This document shows, piece by piece, positions 50,600 to 58,905 of a stretch of 64,000 nucleotides of DNA. The notes below the pieces were generated by a model, which saw only the letters and a list, made by a program, of their open reading frames with translations, was not told the origin of the DNA and searched no databases. Made by a program: the position numbers and the translations under genes. Each line of letters begins with the position of its first letter. Position 1 is the first letter of the stretch. The DNA lies in contig NZ_CP025572.1 in the NCBI RefSeq assembly GCF_018336975.1, positions 1,645,910-1,709,909 of the forward strand. Direction: 5' to 3'. The stretch is from Marinomonas sp. CT5 (GTDB taxonomy: Bacteria; Pseudomonadota; Gammaproteobacteria; Pseudomonadales; Marinomonadaceae).

Positions 50600-52206
50600 A
50601 ACTGGTCCTCCGTTGTATTTGCTTGTGTTAATTCGAGTTGGGCTGCGGCATTTGCGGCTAAAGCTTTATCGTGAGTGACCATCACAATGGTTTTTTCTTG
50701 TTCGCGAGCAAAGCGTTCTAGTTCCACCATTAATTGCTTTGCCTTCCTACTATCTAGAGCACTGGTAGGTTCATCTAGCAATATAACGCTAGCGTTTGAT
50801 AGAAATACCCTAGCGATACCTAGTCGTTGACGTTCACCGCCAGAGAGTGTTTGAGCTTGGGTTTCTAGATCGACTTTTAATTGGGCGCAAAGAAGAGCGG
50901 CATTGAGTTGTTCAATGCTGGCTTCAGGCGCAATTAAACGTAAATTTTCCGCTACGGTAGCAGGCAGAGCATCGCCACCTTGGGGGATCAGCAAAATAGA
51001 TTGGTAGCATGTTAGTTCACTCAATTGAGTTATATCCATTTGCTCTAAAAGAACCTGTCCAACTTGCAGCCTCTCTAATCCAGCCAAGATGCGAAGTAAG
51101 GTCGTTTTTCCTATTCCACTTGGCCCAGTGATGGCATTTAGTGCTTTGGGTTGGAAGGTATAATTTAAGTTATTCAACAGTTGGGAGTCATCGATAGAGA
51201 AATGGGCGTTTTTCAGTGTGAGAGTGGCGGCGTGTTTTTGTTGTGTGATTGGCCCTGTCGACAATGACGGAAGCTCTAATAATGTAATGATTCTGCCCAA
51301 TGCCGCCTTACCAGAGCTGACATAATCAAGCCCATGACCAAGGCGTAGCGCGGGAGTCACGATAGCTAGACTAAAGAATAGTGTGGCTGCCAGCGTTGTC
51401 ATGTTGGCGTCATAAGCAATTAAATACGCGATGGCAAACGTGGCCACGGCCTGTAGCAGAGCCACGGCCATACCCGCTAAGGTTGCCACTTTACTGACCC
51501 ACATAACCATGCTGTTAGTAAAGCGTTGGGTTGAATTGTCATATGCTGCTAGGGCGCCAGATTGCTGTCCATATATCCGATTGACTCGAATGCCACGACT
51601 GTAATCGTCGACTGCTGAGATGATTTCTCCCATAACTTTCATACGTGCTTCGCCATCTCTAGCATTGATGTATGGCACGACAACCAAATAGTATGAAGAG
51701 GCGAGAATGCCGGGTAATAGCACCCATAAGGCCGAGAGCCCCACTATATTGATTAAGAGCAAGATAGCGGCAATAGGTAAAACAACGAAGTTGGTGATTT
51801 CTGATGGCAGGTGAGCCACCATATGGTGCAGTTTTTCAATGTCGCTGGAGACTAGGTTTCGTAGGCTCTGATCGTTTTGCTTGGTAAGTGTTGTTGATGG
51901 TAATCGCACTAAATGATTGGCAACTTGACGTCTTAATCTAGCAGAAAAATCGGCTTCGCCATCGTGGGCTAACCACGAAGCGGCCGCAGCGAAAATAGCG
52001 CCGAGTAACCAGCATAAAACGGCTGAACTTACCCAGCTGAATGATAAGTTACCAACCAATTGAATCAAGCACCACAACGCGGCAAGCATGGCCAAACCTG
52101 ATATTGAAGCGAAGAGTGCGCCAGCTACAAGTTTGGGGAGAGCGGGTCGTAGAGCATCGGCAGTGTCTTTGTTTGTTAAGAGACTGCGTAAAGTGGGCTT
52201 ATTCAT
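50596..52206 (-). CDS. ABC half-exporter, siderophore export (BarA/YbtP-like)
   Basis: About 536 residues from the ATG at 52206, which has GGAGG 8 bp upstream. The open frame extends to 52293, overlapping the decarboxylase gene end, without a ribosome site. Six membrane helices are followed by an ABC domain with GPSGIGKTT, YQSILLIPQGG, LSGGERQR and VILLDEPTSALD. It sits 64 bp after the histidine decarboxylase gene and overlaps its partner by ATGA. Likely one half of a siderophore exporter. Confidence 0.86.
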   Translation of the reverse strand: MNKPTLRSLLTNKDTADALRPALPKLVAGALFASISGLAMLAALWCLIQLVGNLSFSWVSSAVLCWLLGAIFAAAASWLAHDGEADFSARLRRQVANHLVRLPSTTLTKQNDQSLRNLVSSDIEKLHHMVAHLPSEITNFVVLPIAAILLLINIVGLSALWVLLPGILASSYYLVVVPYINARDGEARMKVMGEIISAVDDYSRGIRVNRIYGQQSGALAAYDNSTQRFTNSMVMWVSKVATLAGMAVALLQAVATFAIAYLIAYDANMTTLAATLFFSLAIVTPALRLGHGLDYVSSGKAALGRIITLLELPSLSTGPITQQKHAATLTLKNAHFSIDDSQLLNNLNYTFQPKALNAITGPSGIGKTTLLRILAGLERLQVGQVLLEQMDITQLSELTCYQSILLIPQGGDALPATVAENLRLIAPEASIEQLNAALLCAQLKVDLETQAQTLSGGERQRLGIARVFLSNASVILLDEPTSALDSRKAKQLMVELERFAREQEKTIVMVTHDKALAANAAAQLELTQANTTEDQL

Positions 52207-52270
52207 ATGACTCGCCTCCATTGTCCGTAATTTAGTCTTTTCATAATAATTCCAATCGTTTTTTGTGCCT

Positions 52271-53422
52271 TTATGAGTAGGCAGAGTGCTCAAGAAGTTC
52301 TTGCTGATCTATAATGATCGCCTGGATAAGCTCATCGATTTTCTGGGTGGTTTTATGGTGAGGCATTGTTATTAAATGCGCTAAAGGCCCTGATACTGCT
52401 AGGTGATAGTGCCTTGATACTTTTTCTGAAGGGCTAGGGAAAACCACGGTAATGGAGTTAGGGTTACGCCACGCTCTTATTCCGGCTGCTTGAAACTTAT
52501 TCACGGCGTACTGTGCCATGTTTAAGCAATGTTCTATGCGCTGTCTCCATTCTAGAGGTGAGTATGAATGGATCGCACTCCACATCATTAATACTGAATG
52601 AGCGTTGCGTGATCCGCTAATCGTTTGATCTCGGGCTGAAATATAGTCGACATCGACCGAAATTAGATCGACATTTTTACATTTGGCAACGACAACCCCA
52701 CATGGAATTGGGCTTCCTATCATTTTGTGACCAGACACGCTAATGGAGTCTATGCCATCAGCAAATGTGAAGGGTTGAGGGTTATTTACAAAGGGAAGAA
52801 TCATCCCGCTTAATGCCGCATCTGCATGTAAGTAGTAGTTGGGTCGATCGATATGAATTTGCTTGAGTTGCAATTGGATATTGGCAATATTATCCACTGC
52901 TCCAGACATGGTTGTGCCGATATTGGCAAATATAATTGGCTGTTTGTCCTTGTTGAATAGGATCTTTTGTATCAGGTCATCTGTATTTATTTCACCATTA
53001 TCTAGCGTGTCGACAAGGCAGGATTTCATCCGTAATAATTTGGCTATTTTAGCCACGGAATAGTGTGTCTCTTTGGAATAATACAAAGTCGAATTTGGAA
53101 ACAGCTCCCTTGCTAGGTAGCAACCAAACATGTTTCCTTCAGTGCCGCCATTCGTTACATACCCCCAACTCTCTTGAAAAGATATTTTGAATAACTCGGC
53201 GAAGTACTGCATGACGTCTTTCTCAAACTCGAAAGAGTTCAGTGCGTAATTGCTCAGTTCCCGCCAGTCACCACAATTGTTCAAAGAAAAATTGAAAAAA
53301 CGATATAAAGAGGAGTAATCAAAATCTGCAGACTCTGGATAGCCGATATTAAAGTACTGATGCTGTAAACAGTAGCTCCAAAAGGAGTCTAAACGTTCTT
53401 TATTTGCAGTAGATAGATTCAT
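52271..53422 (-). CDS. hdc: PLP-dependent histidine decarboxylase (AngH/BasG type)
   Basis: 383 residues, the usual length. Very similar along its whole length to the Morganella-type enzyme as I recall it: [12 protein letters not shown] near 25-36, [15 protein letters not shown] at 86-100, [31 protein letters not shown], and the PLP lysine K233 in [13 protein letters not shown]. It converts histidine to histamine, the precursor of the N-hydroxyhistamine end of anguibactin and acinetobactin. First gene of a minus-strand run with two exporter halves, behind a Fur box. Confidence 0.93.
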   Translation of the reverse strand: MNLSTANKERLDSFWSYCLQHQYFNIGYPESADFDYSSLYRFFNFSLNNCGDWRELSNYALNSFEFEKDVMQYFAELFKISFQESWGYVTNGGTEGNMFGCYLARELFPNSTLYYSKETHYSVAKIAKLLRMKSCLVDTLDNGEINTDDLIQKILFNKDKQPIIFANIGTTMSGAVDNIANIQLQLKQIHIDRPNYYLHADAALSGMILPFVNNPQPFTFADGIDSISVSGHKMIGSPIPCGVVVAKCKNVDLISVDVDYISARDQTISGSRNAHSVLMMWSAIHSYSPLEWRQRIEHCLNMAQYAVNKFQAAGIRAWRNPNSITVVFPSPSEKVSRHYHLAVSGPLAHLITMPHHKTTQKIDELIQAIIIDQQELLEHSAYS

Positions 53423-53793
53423 AATAACTCCGTTTATTTGATTAACAACACTAAGGTAAGAAAGCGTTAGATTTCAGGGTTACGCCGCTCGTTACCTTTA
53501 TAACCCTATGTTTTATATTTACTTTTTAATTTTGATCCTGCTTGGGAGTTCTCTTAAAGATACGGTGCTTGACAACGGATTTTATGGTATCGATAATGAG
53601 AATGATAATCAACTGTATATTTTGTAGGGTTTTACCATTGCTTCAATTCATTCGTTTGATTGGGCAAATAGTCTGATCGTATGGGTTGTATGAGGAAAGA
53701 AAGGGTTTGTAAAAACGACGGTTAAGTAGCGCTAGTAAGTAACAGGGCGTTGATGTTTATTTAATTTTATTAAGGTTTGAGCAGAGGGATACT
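53423..53793. other. 371-bp divergent regulatory region with Fur box
   Basis: No gene. It separates the decarboxylase gene (-) from the PCP-C gene (+). A strong Fur box lies at 53592-53610. AGGGTTA near 53476 and TAACCCT near 53500 could form a small hairpin in the decarboxylase 5' leader. The rest is AT-rich. Confidence 0.7.
53592..53610. promoter_or_regulatory. Fur box between decarboxylase and PCP-C genes
   Basis: GATAATGAGAATGATAATC matches the Fur consensus at 16 of 19 positions. It can repress both divergent transcripts under iron-replete conditions. Confidence 0.82.
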
Positions 53794-55953
53794 ATGTTTA
53801 CACAGGCTTTTAATTCTAGTGATACAGGGACATTTCAGGTTAGTGAGTATGAAGAAGAAATCTGGATGTTACAGTTGCAACAACCCGAACGTGTTCCTAG
53901 AAATATATACGCTTGGAAGATGGGTAATAGTGTTGATCTCTCGTTGTTGAGAAAAGCCATATTAAACGTTATCAAAGAACTCCCAAACCTAAATGCTCGA
54001 TATAGCTTTAGTGATGAAGGTGAGATCATCAAATATTATTCGCAAGAATATGATGCATGTTTAACTGATTCTACATTGCAAGGTGATGTTGCCAGCTATT
54101 TAGAAACGCGTCGAAATTTAGCATGGGATGCTGCTACAAATCCTCCTTTTAGTAGCGTTATTGTACAGACTCAGCAAGAGAGTCTTTTGGTTATCGATTT
54201 ACATCCTATGCTGGATCAAAGTCATACATTAGAAGAGTTGTTGGCCGCTATAAAACATCATTATTTACTGCTCTCTTCATCAGGTCTGGCGCTCTTATTG
54301 ACACCACTTGAAGGATTCTCTATGGAACAAGGACATGGCCTAGAGCAGGCTATGCCATCCAGTACAGAACAGTCAAGTAAGAACCAAGTAGCAAACATCA
54401 TACTAAATGAATTTCGTCTCGCTTTAGTTGACCCTGAGATGGCTTTGGACGATGACTTTTTTGATCATGGCGGCCACTCTCTACTGGCGACTCGTGTGAT
54501 TGGTAAACTTATGCAGTCTCATGGTATTGAGGTGAGTTTTAATGATTTTTTTAAAGCTTCTACCGCATTATCATTGGCTGAACGTGCGGTTGCCAATGGG
54601 CACGTTGAGCAGAAGGTTATTACAACTCTGTCGCAAGAAAGTGCGGCGCCACTTACATTTGCGCAAGATTTTTTATGGCAAGCCTATTCTGCTTATGAGT
54701 TTAGCCCAATCTATAATTTACCTTTTGTTATATCCTTCGTTAATCGCGTTGACGAAGGGGTATTTCTTGAGGCGTTCACTGATATTTTAGTGCGCCATAC
54801 AGGTCTACGAACAAAGTTTCATACGCAAGACGATGAGGTTACTCAGCATATCATTCCAGTTACGGAATTGAGCCGTTATAAATGGTTTTGGCGCGGAGAT
54901 GAAAGTGTAGATAGGACACTTTCTTATGAAGCTGGGTATAAATTCGACCTTACACGCGAACTGCCTTTAAGAGTGCGTTTCATGAATGTTTCTGAAGGCG
55001 AATCCCAAGTGTTATCTTTGTTAATTCATCACATGGTAATTGATGAATGGTCTTTGAATACCTTGATGTCAGACTTATCTCATGCCTATATGGCTCGTGC
55101 AAATAACCAAGAGCCAATTTGGGGGGCGCCTGCACGTAATATCAATGATTTTTCTCTGCTGCAATCTGAACAGGGTTTAAATCAGCAGCATGTTGATTAT
55201 TGGGTGAGCAAATTACATGGCGCGAAGAAAGGCTTAAGTCTTCCAGGGACAAACAATCCAGTTAATATATCGACCAAGGCTCAATGGGCGGAGCTTGATC
55301 TTGGAAAAGACGCATTTCAAACATTATCGGCCTTAGCTAAGCAGCAGGAATCGTCTCTTTTTAATATTTTGTACACTGCGATTGCCTTATCCCTGCATCT
55401 AGAAGGGAAACTAGATGACATTGTCATAGGTACTTCTGCATCAGGACGAACCAATGCTGATTTCTTTGATACGATTGGGTATTTCACCACTATGGTTGCT
55501 CATCGAGTGCAGTTTGATCGCCAGCAAACTGTTTATGAGTTACTGCAAAGTATCACCCAGCAAATTAATGAATCGCTGAGTTATGCTGATATTCCGATTA
55601 ACTTGATTCAGCAAGAATTGGGTATGCCAATTAGTGAAGGTCTACTGTTTGATGTTTATATACATATCCATTCTAATAATGCGTTAAATGGCTCACTAAA
55701 ATCGCCAACAGGCGACATATTTTACCAACAAGTTCCCCCAGAAAAGAATGACTCCATGTTTGGCTTACACTTTGAGGTTATGGATGATGTTTCGCCTGAT
55801 GGTCATCATGACTTACGAATCGTGACTACGTTTCAAGAAGCGCGTTTCTCGTTGGAGCAGGTCAATAGCATTCTTGCAAAAGTGAGTAAGGTATTAACCA
55901 TGCTACATGTTGAAAGTGGAGGTTCGAAAACGCTGGATCAAGTGCAACTATGA
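53794..55953 (+). CDS. NRPS carrier-condensation protein (AngM/BasB type)
   Basis: 719 residues, almost the length of AngM (about 715). Residues 1-170 are a shortened condensation-like region whose active-site motif is decayed to LHPMLDQ (about 136-142). A working carrier domain follows, DDDFFDHGGHSLL with Ser229, then a full condensation domain (about 285-710) with HHMVIDEWS at 412-420. In the anguibactin scheme this protein carries the Cys (or Thr) residue and its C domain transfers the acyl chain to N-hydroxyhistamine, releasing product without a thioesterase. Alone on the plus strand behind a Fur box. Confidence 0.9.
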   Translation: MFTQAFNSSDTGTFQVSEYEEEIWMLQLQQPERVPRNIYAWKMGNSVDLSLLRKAILNVIKELPNLNARYSFSDEGEIIKYYSQEYDACLTDSTLQGDVASYLETRRNLAWDAATNPPFSSVIVQTQQESLLVIDLHPMLDQSHTLEELLAAIKHHYLLLSSSGLALLLTPLEGFSMEQGHGLEQAMPSSTEQSSKNQVANIILNEFRLALVDPEMALDDDFFDHGGHSLLATRVIGKLMQSHGIEVSFNDFFKASTALSLAERAVANGHVEQKVITTLSQESAAPLTFAQDFLWQAYSAYEFSPIYNLPFVISFVNRVDEGVFLEAFTDILVRHTGLRTKFHTQDDEVTQHIIPVTELSRYKWFWRGDESVDRTLSYEAGYKFDLTRELPLRVRFMNVSEGESQVLSLLIHHMVIDEWSLNTLMSDLSHAYMARANNQEPIWGAPARNINDFSLLQSEQGLNQQHVDYWVSKLHGAKKGLSLPGTNNPVNISTKAQWAELDLGKDAFQTLSALAKQQESSLFNILYTAIALSLHLEGKLDDIVIGTSASGRTNADFFDTIGYFTTMVAHRVQFDRQQTVYELLQSITQQINESLSYADIPINLIQQELGMPISEGLLFDVYIHIHSNNALNGSLKSPTGDIFYQQVPPEKNDSMFGLHFEVMDDVSPDGHHDLRIVTTFQEARFSLEQVNSILAKVSKVLTMLHVESGGSKTLDQVQL

Positions 55954-56066
55954 CGCTTTATTGCTTTCAGTTTCGCTTTTAAAGACTGTTAGACGTTGTT
56001 TTTTTAAAAGCTTTTCATTACCGAAAATAGGTAGTGGGAAGCTTCTTTCAACTATGTATTGGCATT

Positions 56067-57608
56067 TTATAAGGTAAAGCACCAAAAATTGATGCTGTAC
56101 GGGCTGACAAGATTAAGTTTAGAAAGCTTTGGAAAATCGCGGAGTTTAACTTTGCCATTTTTAAACTCGGGTTTGATGCCGTTGATAAGGATTTTCTTTG
56201 ATGTAAGCGAGTCTGCCGTGATTTCAAAACGTTTTTTCTTTGACCCAAACCCATTGCAGTGAAGAATTTTTGGGGAGGCGGACATGTTGATGATGAGTAG
56301 GGTACATTTGCCTTGTTTTTTTGCACTGTGGCAATAAATTTGTACATATGGATCATTGCTTTGAACATCAAATACCAACTCACCCATGAGCTTTCCCCAA
56401 AGCCAACTAACCCAATAGTCTGGGTTGGGTTTCAAGGTTTTTCGGTTTATAAGCGCGTAATCTCCACCAATTAAGCTTTGTCTTATCATGACCTTTTGAC
56501 CTATTTTGGCACCTCGGCCAAGTTGGTCGGCCCACCAAAAACAAGATACAAAACGGTCTGAAAGCTTAGCTTGGCCTCCACATTGGGCCGAACCAGTTTC
56601 TCCAGTCCAGAGTTGAGCATTTGGTTGAGAGAGGTCGCGCATTCTCTCTAGTTGCTTTGAGTAGCGTTCATAATCCTTAAGGGAATTCGGGGAGAGGATA
56701 TTCTTAATTGTGGCAGAGCGGGTTCTGACTGGGGAACGGCTGCTTTGAAAAGGGTAATAATGCCAATCAACGATGTCGAGCGGTTCTTCTAAATAGCCTA
56801 AGAATGGGGCGGATAAGTTGCTAAGTGGCTTGATGGTTTCCCCCAGTCTTGGCCAGAAAGCACTGCCGGGGCCGGCAATTTTACTGTTGGGAGAATATTG
56901 ACGAACACAGCGAATAAAAGCGTCGTAGTCTTTGGCGAGTTTTTTCGCACTAGGCTGAGATGTTAAACCATGGAATGCCCAATAGGCATTCAGTTCATTC
57001 CCTAGTTCACAAATATCGATTTTTTGTCCATGGGCTTGGCTGTATTGTAATAAGTTCTTAACCTCAATATCTTGCCAGAAGCCTTGTTTTCGTCGCTCAA
57101 ATAGGCCGTATTTCATGGTGAACATGAGTGCTAACTCATTGCGTTGGCAAAAATCGTGAAGCCGATGCCACATGCTCTGTGTGATGAGAAGAGTGCTGGA
57201 AGACGGGAACGATGATATGGGGCTTGTAAAGTAGTGCACTTTATCGGCTTCTGAGCCACCAACGCGGACATAAGCAGGACCAAGGGCTTTTACAAATGAG
57301 TCAAGCTTGTCTTGCTGAAGGTTGAGTGGTTCTACTCGCTGCGTACCCAGTCCACGCTGTGTACCTTTACTGCCTTCCCACCAAAACCCACCTGCTAATA
57401 CTGAAATATCAATAGAAAAAGATAAGTACCTTGGGTCTATCGCTGTAATAGGTGTTGCACTATTCAGGTTAACAATTAGCGATTTGTTCTGGCGAATATT
57501 GGGTTGTCTTTGTAATCGAGTCTCAAACAAAAGGCGGCTTCCGTCACAAAAGGTTTTGCTAGACTGCAATAAAAATGTGACATTTGTATGATGCCTTAAA
57601 GAAGTCAT
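56067..57608 (-). CDS. GH79-family glycosidase (heparanase/beta-glucuronidase-like)
   Basis: Up to 513 residues. GPAYVRVGGSEAD, the acid/base Glu in CELGNELNAYW, DIVDWHYYPF and the probable nucleophile Glu in LWTGETGSAQCGG are the pattern of GH79 heparanase-like retaining hydrolases, which cleave beta-glucuronides in glycosaminoglycans or similar polymers. No signal peptide is visible. The annotated ATG has no good ribosome site and lies only 20 bp from the start of the divergent lipocalin gene, so the true start may be further in (a TTG after GGAAGCCGCC is one option). The C-terminal beta-sandwich is short. Confidence 0.8.
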   Translation of the reverse strand: MTSLRHHTNVTFLLQSSKTFCDGSRLLFETRLQRQPNIRQNKSLIVNLNSATPITAIDPRYLSFSIDISVLAGGFWWEGSKGTQRGLGTQRVEPLNLQQDKLDSFVKALGPAYVRVGGSEADKVHYFTSPISSFPSSSTLLITQSMWHRLHDFCQRNELALMFTMKYGLFERRKQGFWQDIEVKNLLQYSQAHGQKIDICELGNELNAYWAFHGLTSQPSAKKLAKDYDAFIRCVRQYSPNSKIAGPGSAFWPRLGETIKPLSNLSAPFLGYLEEPLDIVDWHYYPFQSSRSPVRTRSATIKNILSPNSLKDYERYSKQLERMRDLSQPNAQLWTGETGSAQCGGQAKLSDRFVSCFWWADQLGRGAKIGQKVMIRQSLIGGDYALINRKTLKPNPDYWVSWLWGKLMGELVFDVQSNDPYVQIYCHSAKKQGKCTLLIINMSASPKILHCNGFGSKKKRFEITADSLTSKKILINGIKPEFKNGKVKLRDFPKLSKLNLVSPYSINFWCFTL

Positions 57609-57628
57609 TTTTTATAAAGGGGAATTCA

Positions 57629-58171
57629 ATGAAATTTATTGTTTGGACAATGGCGATTTTGTTGGCTGGCTGTACGAGTGCTCCTAAAAATATTAATCCA
57701 GTAACTCAGTTTCAAGTGGAGCGTTATTTGGGCACTTGGTATGAAATTGTGCGCCAAGACCATGCTTTTGAAGAAGGTTTGTCGAACGTTACAGCAACTT
57801 ATTCTATGAGAGATGACGGCGGTATTGATGTATTAAATCGAGGCTACTCTGCAGAAGATAAGGCGTGGCGAGAAGCAGAAGGTCGGGCTTATTTTGTTAA
57901 TTCCTCTGATGTTGGGCATTTAAAAGTGTCTTTCTTTGGGCCTTTCTATGGTGCTTATGTGATCTTTGAGCTGGACAAAAAAGATTATCAGTATGCCATG
58001 ATCTCAGGTCCAAGTCGGGACTACTTCTGGTTATTATCACGAACTCCAACAATGCCGAATACGGTAAAGCGCCGATTGCTAGCTAAAGCAGAGAGCTTAG
58101 GATTTCCGATGGATAAGTTGGTTAATGTGGTGCAAAGGCAAAATGTTCAACAAGTCGATAGCGCCCAGTAA
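57629..58171 (+). CDS. blc: Outer-membrane lipocalin Blc
   Basis: 180 residues from the ATG at 57629 (AAAGGGGA upstream); the frame is open 45 bp further, but that gives no signal. The lipoprotein signal MKFIVWTMAILLAGC ends in a lipobox Cys. Lipocalin signatures follow: VERYLGTWYEIVRQDHAFEEGLSNVTATYS (GxW), YAMISGPSRDYFWLLSRTP, and a C-terminal helix. Bacterial Blc binds lysophospholipids or other lipids at the outer membrane during envelope stress. Confidence 0.92.
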   Translation: MKFIVWTMAILLAGCTSAPKNINPVTQFQVERYLGTWYEIVRQDHAFEEGLSNVTATYSMRDDGGIDVLNRGYSAEDKAWREAEGRAYFVNSSDVGHLKVSFFGPFYGAYVIFELDKKDYQYAMISGPSRDYFWLLSRTPTMPNTVKRRLLAKAESLGFPMDKLVNVVQRQNVQQVDSAQ

Positions 58172-58194
58172 TTTAGGGCTTACAGCTAGCGTTA

Positions 58195-58743
58195 CTAGAA
58201 AAAAGAGCAGGTGATAGAGTTTTTGGCTGCATCGTTTGAGCAAACAGCGGAATAAGCATTAGGACTTTGGATAAACGCATAATGAGCATTTGAGTCTCTG
58301 CACAAGGCCAAAAAGTTTTCATATTCTTGCTTAAAGACGGCTTTTTCGTATTCAAAATCTATGATGCTTTCATCTGGGGCAATGTCTTTATCAAGTGCAT
58401 CGGCCTCAGCTCGGGTAATACGGTAATTTAATGCATTGTATTGTCGACGTATTTGGTGACAGTAAGCACTATTTGGTGTGGTTTCATTGCATTCTGTCAT
58501 TGATGTTTCGAGTTTTTCTTTTTCTGCTTTGTAACGCTTTAAGTCATCTACGGCTTGATTATTTTTGATTTGCCCTTGCTCAGCTCTGATAGAGGCAAGA
58601 TTTAATTTTATTCTCGTTTGATTCAAGCGTTCTTCTTTTTTCAAACATGATTTTCCAAAATTGATTAACTCATTGCTATGAGCTGTACCCATGACGCTAA
58701 AGCTAAATAAAATAATGCCAGTTTTAATGAGTGAAATAGTCAT
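58195..58743 (-). CDS. Small exported helical protein, function unknown
   Basis: 182 residues. Signal peptide (about residues 1-24, ending GTAHSNE). The mature part is mostly helical and charged (NQTRIKLNLASIRAEQGQIKNNQAVDDLKRYKAEKEKLETSMTE, probably coiled coil) with six cysteines spaced along it (SCLKK, ECNE, YCHQ, LCRD, VCSND, TCSFF), which could form disulfides in the periplasm. No family recognised. It is convergent with blc and divergent from the aspartic protease gene. Confidence 0.65.
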   Translation of the reverse strand: MTISLIKTGIILFSFSVMGTAHSNELINFGKSCLKKEERLNQTRIKLNLASIRAEQGQIKNNQAVDDLKRYKAEKEKLETSMTECNETTPNSAYCHQIRRQYNALNYRITRAEADALDKDIAPDESIIDFEYEKAVFKQEYENFLALCRDSNAHYAFIQSPNAYSAVCSNDAAKNSITCSFF

Positions 58744-58905
58744 AAAACGATTGATTCCGTTGTCCTTTGAGATAGCTTTTGAAAGCTAAGTATAAATGAG
58801 AATGCGTTATTGTTAGCCCTGTTTATTGTCACAATCTGATTTTAATCTTAGGGGTTAGCTGTTAGTTATATTTGAGCATGTACTGTGATCTTCAAGGAGT
58901 AAAGT

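Noticed and set aside
52207..52293. Longer ABC half-exporter start overlapping the decarboxylase gene
   Set aside because: No ribosome site, and GGAGG sits 8 bp before ATG 52206.
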